DNA of 28,935 bases from Pokkaliibacter sp046614695. GTDB taxonomy: Bacteria > Pseudomonadota > Gammaproteobacteria > Pseudomonadales > Balneatricaceae. The stretch covers positions 1 to 28,935 of the forward strand of contig NZ_JBKKHQ010000020.1 in the NCBI RefSeq assembly GCF_046614695.1, given 5' to 3'. A program made the position numbers and the translations under genes. Positions within the stretch are counted from its first letter, which is position 1. Every line of letters starts with the position of its first letter. Under the pieces are notes generated by a model. The model had not been told where the DNA came from. It did no database searches and saw only the letters and a program-made list of their open reading frames with translations. Positions 7,750 to 15,383 of this stretch are shown piece after piece.

Positions 7750-8814
7750 TTGAAGAAGGCAAGATTTCAGCGCCTGCGTGCTATTGCGGCACGTGGGCTG
7801 ATAGCTGGTGCACTCGTGACTGCTTTGCAGGCATGCTCGAAACCTCCGGAAATTCAGCGCGTGGAAGGCTACGCTCAAGGCACGACCTACCACATCAGCT
7901 GGTGGAGTGAAACGTCACTGGATACCGGTGTCGTCGAGCAGCAGTTTCAGCAGCAGCTGGCCAGTATCGACAAAGAACTCTCTACCTATCGGGATGACTC
8001 CTACATCTCGCGCTTCAATGCCTCGCCCAGTACTGACTGGCAGCCTGCATCACAGGACTTTATTGACCTGATTACGCTGGCAAAATCGATTTCTCAAAAA
8101 ACACAGGGCTGCTATGACCCAACATTAGGGCCTCTTTTTGGTCTTTGGGGATTCAGGAAAGATGTACTCAATGTGCCGACACCCGAGCAGATTCAGGCCG
8201 TTAAAGCGCATATGGGTATGGATAAGCTTGAGGTGGATGAAGTCGACCACAAGATCCGCAAAACCGTACCTGATTTGCAGGTGGACTTCTCCTCCATGGG
8301 CGAAGGCTACACCATCGGTAAGTTGACGAGGATTCTGGAGGACATGGGCGTGACCAACTATCTGGTTGAGTTTGGTGGCGACATGAAAATTCGTGGTCAT
8401 AAGCCGGATGGCAAAAAGTGGCGTATTGCCATTGAGCGCCCTGTGCCGGGGAATAAGACGGTACACCGTATTGTGACCATCAATGATGAGAGTGGCGTTA
8501 CTCTGGATACCTCCGGAACCTATCGTCATCACTTCGATGCTGACGGCAAGCGCTATTCACATATTCTGGATCCGCGCACCGGAGCGCCTGTTACCCATGA
8601 TCTGGTATCTGCCTCCGTATTCGGAGTAGTTCCTCGTGAAAGTGATGCCTGGGCTACAGCCATGCTGTGTATGGGGCAGGAAGAAGGGATGAAGGTCGCG
8701 GAGCAAGAGCACCTGGATGTGTACTTTATTCAGCAGAAATCCGCCAGTGTGTTGATTGACAGCTTTTCGCCTTCGCTCAAGCAAGAGCAACGTGTGACGT
8801 TTGAAAAAGAATAG
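7750..8814 (+). CDS. apbE: FAD:protein FMN transferase, lipoprotein (ApbE)
   Basis: 354 residues from a TTG start with AAGG upstream. The signal peptide ends in the lipobox LQAC (Cys29), so the protein should be lipid-anchored on the periplasmic side. ApbE landmarks follow: STYRDDSYISRFN, DPTLGPL, DFSSMGEGYTIGKL (usual form D-x-G-x-x-A-K-G), EFGGDMKIRG, then SHILDPRTGAPV and DAWATAML with the metal-binding Asp. ApbE attaches FMN covalently to Thr/Ser of targets such as NqrB, NqrC and RnfG. No nqr or rnf gene is adjacent, so it is separated from its probable targets here. It is followed by a 140-base gap before fumarase and is probably a separate transcription unit. Confidence 0.92.
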   Translation: MKKARFQRLRAIAARGLIAGALVTALQACSKPPEIQRVEGYAQGTTYHISWWSETSLDTGVVEQQFQQQLASIDKELSTYRDDSYISRFNASPSTDWQPASQDFIDLITLAKSISQKTQGCYDPTLGPLFGLWGFRKDVLNVPTPEQIQAVKAHMGMDKLEVDEVDHKIRKTVPDLQVDFSSMGEGYTIGKLTRILEDMGVTNYLVEFGGDMKIRGHKPDGKKWRIAIERPVPGNKTVHRIVTINDESGVTLDTSGTYRHHFDADGKRYSHILDPRTGAPVTHDLVSASVFGVVPRESDAWATAMLCMGQEEGMKVAEQEHLDVYFIQQKSASVLIDSFSPSLKQEQRVTFEKE

Positions 8815-8892
8815 TCCGTCAAAACGGATCGCGACGGCTCTGGCAACAGGCCGTCTTGCTGCAGTGCTGATGTGGCCTGCAGTGGAATCGTG

Positions 8893-8898
8893 TATACT
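8893..8898 (+). promoter_or_regulatory. Possible -10 element for the fumarase gene
   Basis: TATACT lies 56 bases ahead of the fumarase ATG; the best upstream partner, TGATGT at 8868-8873, is spaced at 19 bases and is weak. The leader also holds a CGGCAG/CTGCCG inverted repeat (about 8900-8923) and a GAGAGGA ribosome binding site 10 bases before the start. Confidence 0.35.
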
Positions 8899-8954
8899 TC
8901 GGCAGCCGAAAAGGTACCTGCCGATATTATAAATAATGAGAGGACACCCCGAGC

Positions 8955-10472
8955 ATGACCGTGATTCGCCAGGACGATCTCATCGCCAGTGTCGCTGACG
9001 CTCTGCAGTTCATTTCCTATTACCATCCTAAAGATTTCATTCAGGCCATGCACAAGGCCTACGAGCGTGAACAGAATAAGGCCGCTAAAGATGCGATTGC
9101 CCAGATTCTGATCAACTCTCGTATGTGTGCTGAAGGTCATCGTCCTATCTGTCAGGACACCGGTATTGTGACCGTCTTCGTCAAGATCGGTATGAACGTT
9201 CAGTGGGATGCGACCATGGGCGTTGAAGATATGATCAACGAAGGTGTGCGCCGTGCCTACACCCATCCTGACAACGTGCTGCGTGCCTCAATTCTGGCTG
9301 ATCCCGCCGGCGCACGTAAGAACACTAAGGACAACACTCCTGCGGTCATCCACATGCAGGTTGTTCCCGGTGATACCGTTGAAATCGAAGTGGCAGCCAA
9401 AGGCGGCGGCTCGGAAAACAAATCCAAAATGGCGATGCTGAATCCTTCTGATTCCATTGTGGACTGGGTGCTGAAAACTGTTCCCACCATGGGCGCAGGC
9501 TGGTGTCCTCCTGGCATGTTGGGGATTGGTATTGGCGGTACTGCTGAAAAAGCGGCTCTGCTGGCCAAAGAGTCCCTGATGGAGCCTATCGATATTCATG
9601 AGCTGATGGCGCGTGGTCCTTCTAATCGTGCCGAAGAGCTGCGTATCGAGCTGTACGAGAAAGTGAACAAGCTGGGTATTGGTGCCCAGGGTCTGGGCGG
9701 CTTGTCCACCGTACTGGATATCAAAATCAAGGATTACCCGACTCATGCCGCCTCCCTGCCTGTGGCGATGATTCCAAACTGTGCCGCTACCCGTCATGCG
9801 CACTTCACTCTGGATGGCTCAGGCCCAGCGTTGCAGACTCCTCCAAGTCTGGATGACTGGCCAGAAATCACCTGGGAAGTGGGTGACAACGTGCGCCGCG
9901 TCAATCTGGATACTGTGACGCGTGAAGACGTGGCGAGCTGGGAGCCAGGTGAAACAGTTCTGTTGTCCGGCAAGATGCTTACCGGGCGTGATGCAGCTCA
10001 CAAGCGTATCGTGGATATGCTGAACAAAGGTGAAGAGCTGCCTGTCGATCTGAAAAACCGTTTTATTTATTACGTTGGCCCGGTTGATCCTGTGGGTGAT
10101 GAAGTTGTTGGACCTGCTGGCCCGACCACTGCAACCCGTATGGACAAGTTCACCCGTCAGGTGCTGGAGAGTACAGGTCTGCTGGGCATGATCGGTAAAT
10201 CCGAGCGCGGCCCGATTGCTATCGAAGCTATTAAGGACAACAAAGCAGTCTATTTGATGGCGGTTGGTGGTGCAGCGTATCTGGTTTCCAAAGCGATCAC
10301 CGGCTCAAAAACGATTGCTTTCCCAGAACTGGGTATGGAAGCAATTTATGAGTTTGAAGTAAAAGACATGCCTGTCACGGTTGCTGTCGATTCTAACGGT
10401 ACCTCCGTTCATACCACGGGTCCTGCCGAGTGGAAGCAGCGCATTGAAGAGCAAGCCATTAAGGTGGTTTGA
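8955..10472 (+). CDS. Fumarate hydratase class I, [4Fe-4S] type
   Basis: 505 residues, the usual length of single-chain class I fumarases of the FumA/FumB type. The three cluster-ligating cysteines are in recognisable contexts: ICQDTG (Cys66), GWCPPG (Cys184) and PNCAATRH (Cys276). The N-terminal hydro-lyase alpha domain is followed by the beta domain with GKMLTGRDAAHKR and the C-terminal GPTTATRMDKFT region. It interconverts fumarate and malate in the cytoplasm as part of the TCA cycle; the exposed iron-sulfur cluster makes this class oxygen- and superoxide-sensitive. ATG 8955 is preceded by GAGAGGA. Followed by a strong two-way terminator, so probably transcribed alone. Tartrate dehydratases are related, but the single-chain fused form favours fumarase. 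Confidence 0.95.
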   Translation: MTVIRQDDLIASVADALQFISYYHPKDFIQAMHKAYEREQNKAAKDAIAQILINSRMCAEGHRPICQDTGIVTVFVKIGMNVQWDATMGVEDMINEGVRRAYTHPDNVLRASILADPAGARKNTKDNTPAVIHMQVVPGDTVEIEVAAKGGGSENKSKMAMLNPSDSIVDWVLKTVPTMGAGWCPPGMLGIGIGGTAEKAALLAKESLMEPIDIHELMARGPSNRAEELRIELYEKVNKLGIGAQGLGGLSTVLDIKIKDYPTHAASLPVAMIPNCAATRHAHFTLDGSGPALQTPPSLDDWPEITWEVGDNVRRVNLDTVTREDVASWEPGETVLLSGKMLTGRDAAHKRIVDMLNKGEELPVDLKNRFIYYVGPVDPVGDEVVGPAGPTTATRMDKFTRQVLESTGLLGMIGKSERGPIAIEAIKDNKAVYLMAVGGAAYLVSKAITGSKTIAFPELGMEAIYEFEVKDMPVTVAVDSNGTSVHTTGPAEWKQRIEEQAIKVV

Positions 10473-10505
10473 TCGCAGATATGATCTGTTGTGAATGAAG
10501 GTAAG

Positions 10506-10535
10506 AAAAAAGGCGCTCAGTGAGCGCCTTTTTTT
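10506..10535. terminator. Bidirectional terminator between fumarase and the methyltransferase gene
   Basis: Stem AGGCGCT/AGCGCCT with a five-base loop, flanked by A5-6 on the left and T7 on the right, so it can act on both strands. It lies between two convergent genes. Confidence 0.9.
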
Positions 10536-10579
10536 ATGTTTTATGGCGACGCAGAGAAGGCGTCGCGTACCTGGACAAG

Positions 10580-11836
10580 TCAGCCTTGCTTGCGTAGCAC
10601 CGCGGCAAAAAGGCCATCACAGCCATGAATATGGGGCTGTAGCTGCATCCAGGGCTTATCAAAGCTCAGACGAAGACCAGCAGACTTGAAGCGTGGGGTA
10701 ACGGGCTCAAGGCTGAAGTCGCCCTGCGTCTCGATAAAGGCTTCCACCTGCTGCTGATTTTCTTCAGGCAGAAGGCTGCAGGTAGCATAAATGAGTATGC
10801 CGCCGGGTTTTACCAGCCGACTGGCACTTTCCAGAATTTGTTGTTGCAGCGTTAGCAGGCGGTCCAGCTCTTCATGACCCAGATGCCATTTGATATCCGG
10901 GTTGCGACGAAGCGTACCTGTACCCGAGCAGGGGGCATCGATCAGAACGATGTCAGCCTTGTCGTTCCAGCGTTGCAGATAAGGATCTTGTTCATTTTTG
11001 AGAAGAACCGTCTGCACGTTATCCAAGCCCGCACGATGAGTACGCGGGCGCAGGTTACCCAGACGGCGCTCATTAACGTCCAGAGCCAGCATACGGGCTT
11101 TGCCTTCTGTCATGGCTCCCATCGCCAGTGTTTTTCCACCCGCGCCTGCGCAGAAATCAATAATGGTCTGACCTGGGACTGCGCCTGAGAGTAGGGCGAC
11201 CAGCTGGCTGCCTTCATCCTGCACTTCCAGTGTGCCATTGTGCAGCAGGCCGACACGTTGCAGGCCATGGCTGTTTGGCATCCTGACGCCCCAGGGAGAG
11301 TAAGGGGTTGCTTCAGCATGGTAATGCTGCAACTTGAGCTGAGTCAGCGCTGCATCACGGGTGATTCCTTTTAAGGTGTTTACACGCACATCAACGCCTG
11401 GTGTGCGTTTGCATGCCGCTTCAAGCGCTTTGCTGTCAGTGTAGGTCTCGGCGAAGCGCTCGTGCAGCCAGGCAGGCAGGCTCGACTTCGTCAGTGTTGG
11501 CAGAAGGGGCTTCAGGGTTTCATCAATCTGATGGCTATGGAAGCCTTCAGTGACTTCACCGACGCTAAGCAGGTAAGTTGCCCAGAGGCCTTTTAGCGTG
11601 GAGTTGTGCTTACGCAGGATATCGATACCAATGCCGGCGCGAAGAAAGCCGTAGACGTGATCGTTAACCCAGCTTTTCAATGCCGGGTCCAGATTCTGGC
11701 GGCGAAAGTAGTTGCCCAACGCACGATCGGCAGGAATGCGCTTGATCAGAATATCGGCAAGAACATGCTGTCCATGCTGGAAACGAACGGCGGCCGGAGA
11801 GGCCGCATTACGGGTACGGCGAACGCGTTTTTTCAT
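10580..11836 (-). CDS. RsmB/NOP-family RNA m5C methyltransferase
   Basis: 418 residues. An N-terminal helical NusB-like region (about 15-140) precedes a class I SAM methyltransferase fold. Motif I is DFCAGAGGKT (227-236), motif IV is DAPCSGTG with Cys303, and motif VI is ATCSLLPEEN with Cys353; the two cysteines are the expected catalytic and release residues of RNA cytosine-5 methyltransferases. The target base is probably in rRNA, but the exact site cannot be read. I withhold the name rsmB because the usual def-fmt-rsmB neighbourhood is absent and many gammaproteobacteria have paralogues. The start is ATG 11836, which overlaps the yhhQ stop as ATGA; the frame extends upstream to a TTG at 11881, which is less likely. 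Confidence 0.88.
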   Translation of the reverse strand: MKKRVRRTRNAASPAAVRFQHGQHVLADILIKRIPADRALGNYFRRQNLDPALKSWVNDHVYGFLRAGIGIDILRKHNSTLKGLWATYLLSVGEVTEGFHSHQIDETLKPLLPTLTKSSLPAWLHERFAETYTDSKALEAACKRTPGVDVRVNTLKGITRDAALTQLKLQHYHAEATPYSPWGVRMPNSHGLQRVGLLHNGTLEVQDEGSQLVALLSGAVPGQTIIDFCAGAGGKTLAMGAMTEGKARMLALDVNERRLGNLRPRTHRAGLDNVQTVLLKNEQDPYLQRWNDKADIVLIDAPCSGTGTLRRNPDIKWHLGHEELDRLLTLQQQILESASRLVKPGGILIYATCSLLPEENQQQVEAFIETQGDFSLEPVTPRFKSAGLRLSFDKPWMQLQPHIHGCDGLFAAVLRKQG

Positions 11837-12519
11837 TGAATCTGTAATGCTCGAGAATAATCCGGATGCTGGCTGAGCCAACGCTGAAGTCTGCCGAGCA
11901 GGATACCATAGAGTGGCAGGGTAAAGGCGACGCTGATCAGGAGTTTGAAGCCATAATCCGCCCAGGCGATTTCGACCCAGTGCTGAGACATGAAAGCGTC
12001 ACTGGAATGGGCGAATGCCAGAGAGAAAAACGCGAAGGTATCTGCCAGATTGCCAAGAACGGTCGAAGCCAGTGGCGCAATCCACCACAGTGACAACAGG
12101 CGCAAGCGATTAAAAATCTGTATATCCAGTAATTGGCCAATCAGATAAGCCATAAAGCTGGCAAGGGTGATACGGGCAACAAAGGTGTTTAGCTCTGTAA
12201 GGGCTGATAAAGACTGCGGCTCGCCTTTATAAAAAAGTACAGACACAAGATAGGACAGCGCCAATGCTGGAAACATTACCCGAAAAATAATCCGTCGTGC
12301 ACGCTCTGCCCCCAGAAGACGTACCGTCAGATCCGTGGCAACAAAAATCAGCGGGAAGCTGAACGCTCCCCAGGTTGTGTGGTAGCCGAAAAGGGTAATA
12401 GGTAATTGCACCAGGTAATTGGATGCCACAATCACGAGGATATGAAAGCTCACCAGCCAGGTAATAACCTTGGTGGAGTTGTTATGAGGGCTATCAGGGT
12501 GGTGCAAATCAGAAGGCAT
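11833..12519 (-). CDS. yhhQ: Queuosine precursor transporter YhhQ (VUT family)
   Basis: 228-residue inner membrane protein with about six or seven hydrophobic segments. Family marks include SNYLVQLPI, FPLIFVATDLTVRLLG and GNLADTFAFF. YhhQ proteins import 7-cyano- and 7-aminomethyl-7-deazaguanine (preQ0, preQ1), which feed queuosine at position 34 of tRNA-Asp, Asn, His and Tyr. The ribosome binding site AGGAG lies 10 bases before ATG 12519 and is part of a preQ1-I riboswitch-like leader, which supports the substrate assignment. The stop overlaps the downstream methyltransferase start (ATGA), so changes in yhhQ translation could also affect that gene. Confidence 0.92.
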   Translation of the reverse strand: MPSDLHHPDSPHNNSTKVITWLVSFHILVIVASNYLVQLPITLFGYHTTWGAFSFPLIFVATDLTVRLLGAERARRIIFRVMFPALALSYLVSVLFYKGEPQSLSALTELNTFVARITLASFMAYLIGQLLDIQIFNRLRLLSLWWIAPLASTVLGNLADTFAFFSLAFAHSSDAFMSQHWVEIAWADYGFKLLISVAFTLPLYGILLGRLQRWLSQHPDYSRALQIQ

Positions 12520-12529
12520 AGCTACGCAG

Positions 12530-12562
12530 CTCCTTTTTGGTTAACGGGGTGAGGGAACCCGG
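12530..12562 (-). promoter_or_regulatory. preQ1-I riboswitch-like leader of yhhQ
   Basis: Read on the minus strand from 12562 to 12530, the 33-base leader has the compact H-type pseudoknot pattern of preQ1-I riboswitches. P1 is CGGG (12561-12558) with CCCG (12548-12545). The loop begins TTC. An unpaired C (12549) lies directly before the 3' strand of P1, the position that pairs with preQ1 in known examples. An A-rich tail TTAACCAAAAA follows. P2 would be CCT (12554-12552) with AGG (12534-12532), which is part of the ribosome binding site AGGAG. This predicts translational shut-off when preQ1 is bound. The match to the Thermoanaerobacter tengcongensis aptamer pattern (GGG loop, CCCC, GUUAAC-A-rich tail, AGG) is from memory. 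Confidence 0.75.
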
Positions 12563-12571
12563 AAGCCGCGT

Positions 12572-12600
12572 ACTATAGCGAGGCGCAGGCCTCGCTACAA
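12572..12600 (-). promoter_or_regulatory. Probable sigma-70 promoter of yhhQ with inverted repeat in the spacer
   Basis: On the minus strand TTGTAG (12600-12595), exactly 17 bases, TATAGT (12577-12572). Transcription would start near 12565, placing the riboswitch at the very 5' end of the RNA. The inverted repeat TAGCGAGG/CCTCGCTA (12576-12583, 12590-12597) covers the spacer and touches both boxes; it has no T-run, so it is not a terminator and may be an operator. Confidence 0.5.
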
Positions 12601-12622
12601 GGAGTGAAGTTAACCAAGTGGT

Positions 12623-12949
12623 TTATTTGCTGGTGCGCTGACGAAGCTCTTCACGCAGCTTAAGGTAACGAGGTGTTGGGCCAATATCTTCATAGATGGC
12701 TTCACCTTCCTCCTCTCTGATAACTTTTGTCCCGGGAAGGTAAGGCATACTGGATTCCACCGCTTTAAGAGCGGTGTGCATCAGCTGGCTGGAGACTTCG
12801 TCAGCTGTCATGCCATAGAGAATCGCCAGTGCTTGCAGGCGTTCATGGTCTTCTTCTGACAGCGTGACTGATATTTCAGTGCTGGGTTGCTGGTCCTGGG
12901 CTTGTGCTTCCCACTGCGATAGCAGCTTTTCAAAATCCGCATGGGACAT
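12623..12949 (-). CDS. Small hypothetical protein, ribbon-helix-helix-like segment
   Basis: 108 residues, soluble and acidic. ATG 12949 has GGAG seven bases upstream, so it is very likely translated. Residues 26-65 read as a beta strand (ISVTLSEED) followed by two helices (HERLQALAILYG, then TADEVSSQLMHTALKAVE), the order of a ribbon-helix-helix fold, but the basic DNA-contacting strand residues are not evident. The C-terminus carries an RYLKLREELRQR helix. Small proteins like this are conserved in pseudomonads and relatives, without a function I can name. It is divergent from the flavodoxin gene (83 bases) and upstream of the yhhQ promoter. Confidence 0.75.
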   Translation of the reverse strand: MSHADFEKLLSQWEAQAQDQQPSTEISVTLSEEDHERLQALAILYGMTADEVSSQLMHTALKAVESSMPYLPGTKVIREEEGEAIYEDIGPTPRYLKLREELRQRTSK

Positions 12950-13032
12950 CCGTGTTCTCCTTTGTACTGCTGGGTGATTCTTGTCATTTTTATGTATGCT
13001 TGACGATGAAATTCAAGCGGTGGTAAAGCGAG

Positions 13033-13485
13033 ATGGCTCGAATCAATCTTTTTACAGGCTCGGTATTTGGCAATGCAGAGCGTGTAGCGCAGCATTTGAA
13101 AGGGTTGCTTATTGCAGCAGGGCATGAGGTCCATGAAGGTCAGGCTGATATCAGCCGGTTTAGCCAGCCTGGGACGGTCCTGAATCTGATCTGCACCTCT
13201 ACCACCGGACAAGGTGAGCTTCCTGATGAGCTTTACCCATTATGGAGCCAGCTTCGTGATCAGTTACCACAGATGCCCGGTACTTATATGGCGGTTATCG
13301 CGCTAGGTGACAGTAATTACGAGAGCTTTGCCGGTGGGGGACGTCACTTTATTGAAGTTTCTCAAGAGATGGGAATGCCGATGTTGCAGGAGCCACTCTT
13401 TATTGATGCCTCTGAAGTGACTGACCCTGTGAGTTTCTCTGATGAATGGGCGCAGCAGCTTATTCAGTCGCTGGCGCAGTTCTAG
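13033..13485 (+). CDS. Flavodoxin, MioC-like
   Basis: 150-residue short-chain flavodoxin domain. The FMN phosphate loop is TGSVFGNAE (8-16), and the isoalloxazine-contact loops are STTGQGELPD and ALGDSNYESF. The length and the ending without further domains fit MioC/YqcA-type flavodoxins, which carry electrons in the cytoplasm (MioC supports biotin synthase in E. coli). No partner reductase is adjacent, so the electron acceptor is unknown. Convergent with the AlkB-like gene, with only 24 bases between their stops and no clear hairpin terminator. Confidence 0.9.
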   Translation: MARINLFTGSVFGNAERVAQHLKGLLIAAGHEVHEGQADISRFSQPGTVLNLICTSTTGQGELPDELYPLWSQLRDQLPQMPGTYMAVIALGDSNYESFAGGGRHFIEVSQEMGMPMLQEPLFIDASEVTDPVSFSDEWAQQLIQSLAQF

Positions 13486-13509
13486 GTATTGATCAGATGC
13501 AGGCGAAAG

Positions 13510-14088
13510 TCATTGCGGGTTGATCTGCCGAAAGGTCAGGTTAATACGAGGTGTAGTGACTCTCTTTCGCGGAGGAATGCTGTGCTGCCAGTGAGTTTGG
13601 CAGCCGGGTAACATTTCCACCAAGTCCCCATGGTTCAGGGAAATCAGATGGCTTGTGCGCGTTTGGCCCTTTTTGCGGAGTGCCATCTCTCTTGATGCAC
13701 CCAGAGAAAGACTCAGGATTCGCGGCTCTGGTCCCAGCTCAGGCTCATCATCACTGTGCCAGCCCATTTTGTCTTCACCATTGCGATAGAGATTGATCAG
13801 AACACTGTTAGCAAGCCAACCTGTTTGCTCGGCAATGTACTGGCGAATCTTCACAATCTCATGATGCCAGGGCTCTGGCTCAAAGTATTTGCCTGAATAA
13901 CGGTACTGGCTATCACTATCCCCCATCCACACCTGTAAACGAGGGATAGGGTGTATCTTGCCGTAGAGTTGAATGGAAGGCTGTTGCCATGCCAGTTCAG
14001 AGCACAGTGTAAGTAGTAGCTGATCAGCTCTCTCTGCAGGCAGCCAGTCTGGAAAAAGGTGCCAAAGTGACTCGGATTGAGTTGTCAT
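13510..14088 (-). CDS. AlkB-like 2-oxoglutarate/Fe(II) dioxygenase
   Basis: 192 residues. The iron facial triad is visible as His111-x-Asp113 (WHSDDEP) and His168 (WQHSIPP), followed by PRINLTFR, whose two arginines bind 2-oxoglutarate in AlkB proteins. PRLQVWMGDSDSQYRYSG and NSVLINLYRNGEDKMGWH are typical of the ALKBH2/AlkB repair branch. The enzyme probably removes alkyl groups from damaged bases in DNA or RNA by oxidative demethylation. No Ada or AlkA is near. Its ATG overlaps the upstream PRPP-synthetase-like stop (ATGA), so translation is coupled to a nucleotide-metabolism gene, which is unusual for alkylation repair. Confidence 0.9.
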   Translation of the reverse strand: MTTQSESLWHLFPDWLPAERADQLLLTLCSELAWQQPSIQLYGKIHPIPRLQVWMGDSDSQYRYSGKYFEPEPWHHEIVKIRQYIAEQTGWLANSVLINLYRNGEDKMGWHSDDEPELGPEPRILSLSLGASREMALRKKGQTRTSHLISLNHGDLVEMLPGCQTHWQHSIPPRKRVTTPRINLTFRQINPQ

Positions 14089-14969
14089 CCCAGCGTGCTA
14101 ATCGACTCAGCAAGAGTGGCAATCAGCGCTGGAAGTACATCGATTTCCGCATGGCTGTTCGAGCGCGTGTTAGTGCATACCAGTTGCGCACGTGAGGAAA
14201 TGGCTTCAGCGCATTTGTCTGCAAGAACGCCGTGAATACCAATAACCACAGTGGTTACCGATTCCGGGACATGAATCAAGGTCTGCAAAATTGTCTGGCC
14301 GCTGGAGATAATATCGTCAACTACCACAGCGGTTTTATTGTGAAGAGCCTCTTGGGGGAGAGTGGAGATAGAAACATCCCGATCCCCGCGACGGAGTTTT
14401 TCCAGCACGATATGCGGTGCCTGAACCTTCCTGGCCAGAGGGATAACCCACTGCGCGCTCTCTGCATCAGGACCAATAATGAGCGGATTGGCAACGTTGC
14501 TGCTAATCCACTGGGCCAGAGCCTCTGTCGTAGAGACGATGCGCGTCTTGCAGCTATAGATGGGAGAGAGACTGTCGTAGCGATGCAAATGCGGATCAAC
14601 GGTGATCAGCTCATCCACTGCTTCTGAAATCAGGGCTGCGAAGAGATCCGCCGTTACGGCTTCACCAGAATTAAAGCACTCATCCTGACGCATGTAAGGC
14701 AGATAAGGCGTCATCAGGGTGATAAAGCGTGCGCCTTCTTTACGGGCTGTTTTGGCAAGAAACAGTAAGGGAAGAATTCGGCTATCGGGATCAGTGAGAG
14801 AACAGTAGATGATAACGTGCCGATCAGTCACATCCGTCAGCAGGCGAAGATAATGCTCCCCATCCGGGAAGTGACGATGGCCAAGGACGCCCTGTTCTAT
14901 CTCCAGTGCTTTGCATAGCCGCTCAGCTTGGTGTGCATCGCTCAGGAGATTAAAAAGAACGGGTAGCAT
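14085..14969 (-). CDS. Ribose-phosphate pyrophosphokinase-like protein
   Basis: 294 residues with the two-domain PRPP-synthetase fold. Visible motifs: FPDGEHYLR (34-42), PYMRQDECFNSGEAVTA (91-107), a DPHLHR metal-site segment (125-130), IGPDAESA (165-172), the loop EKLRRGDRDV with Lys191 and Arg193, and the PRPP-binding VVVDDIISSGQT (215-226). The RQDE-x-F-x-x-GE form resembles the archaeal-type (class III) enzymes more than housekeeping PrsA, so this is probably a paralogue acting on ribose 5-phosphate or related sugars in salvage. ATG 14969 has AGGAG six bases upstream. Operon with the AlkB-like gene through an ATGA overlap. Without an assay, synthetase versus phosphoribosyltransferase activity is not settled. 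Confidence 0.85.
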   Translation of the reverse strand: MLPVLFNLLSDAHQAERLCKALEIEQGVLGHRHFPDGEHYLRLLTDVTDRHVIIYCSLTDPDSRILPLLFLAKTARKEGARFITLMTPYLPYMRQDECFNSGEAVTADLFAALISEAVDELITVDPHLHRYDSLSPIYSCKTRIVSTTEALAQWISSNVANPLIIGPDAESAQWVIPLARKVQAPHIVLEKLRRGDRDVSISTLPQEALHNKTAVVVDDIISSGQTILQTLIHVPESVTTVVIGIHGVLADKCAEAISSRAQLVCTNTRSNSHAEIDVLPALIATLAESISTLG

Positions 14970-15120
14970 GTTGGGCTCCTTGAATCGAAAACGGTATCAA
15001 TGCACTGGCGTGAAAAAATAAGACAGCAAGCATAGGGGCCGAATGTGATGCTGTCATCCATGAAGTCTAAACAGCCTGTATCCTTTGGTGACGGCCGTTG
15101 GAGCCGCCAAAAGGTGAGTG

Positions 15121-15342
15121 TTAGTGCTTATGGGCGGGGACATCAGGCATGAGGTGTTCACTAAAGAAGATATCTTCTTCAAACTCCAGCGCGGTAAGGT
15201 CCGGTGCGGCTGGCACTGCGTAGGATTCATCTGCCCAGGCGCCCAGGTCGATCAGCTTGCAGCGTTCACAGCAAAAAGGGCGGTAGGGGTTCTCGGAACT
15301 CCATTCCAGAGTCTGTTTACAGGTTGGACAAGAGTATTTCAT
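15121..15342 (-). CDS. yacG: DNA gyrase inhibitor / zinc-finger protein YacG
   Basis: 73-residue protein with a single zinc-binding site: CPTC (Cys5, Cys8) and FCCERC (Cys24, Cys28), followed by KLIDLGAWADESY, the YacG signature. YacG binds GyrB and inhibits gyrase in E. coli. It lies 41 bases downstream of coaE, as in many gammaproteobacteria where pilD-coaE-yacG are adjacent. The C-terminal tail is acidic and His-ended. A GC-rich hairpin follows the stop but lacks a T-run. Confidence 0.95.
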   Translation of the reverse strand: MKYSCPTCKQTLEWSSENPYRPFCCERCKLIDLGAWADESYAVPAAPDLTALEFEEDIFFSEHLMPDVPAHKH

Positions 15343-15383
15343 AGTGCTCGCGGTAATCTGGTGTAAGAAGTAGGCAGTGTGCC

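Noticed and set aside
15082..15114. GC-rich hairpin after yacG considered as terminator
   Set aside because: The stem CCTTTGG..CGGC/GCCG..CCAAAAGG is convincing but no T-run follows on either strand, so I do not call it a terminator.
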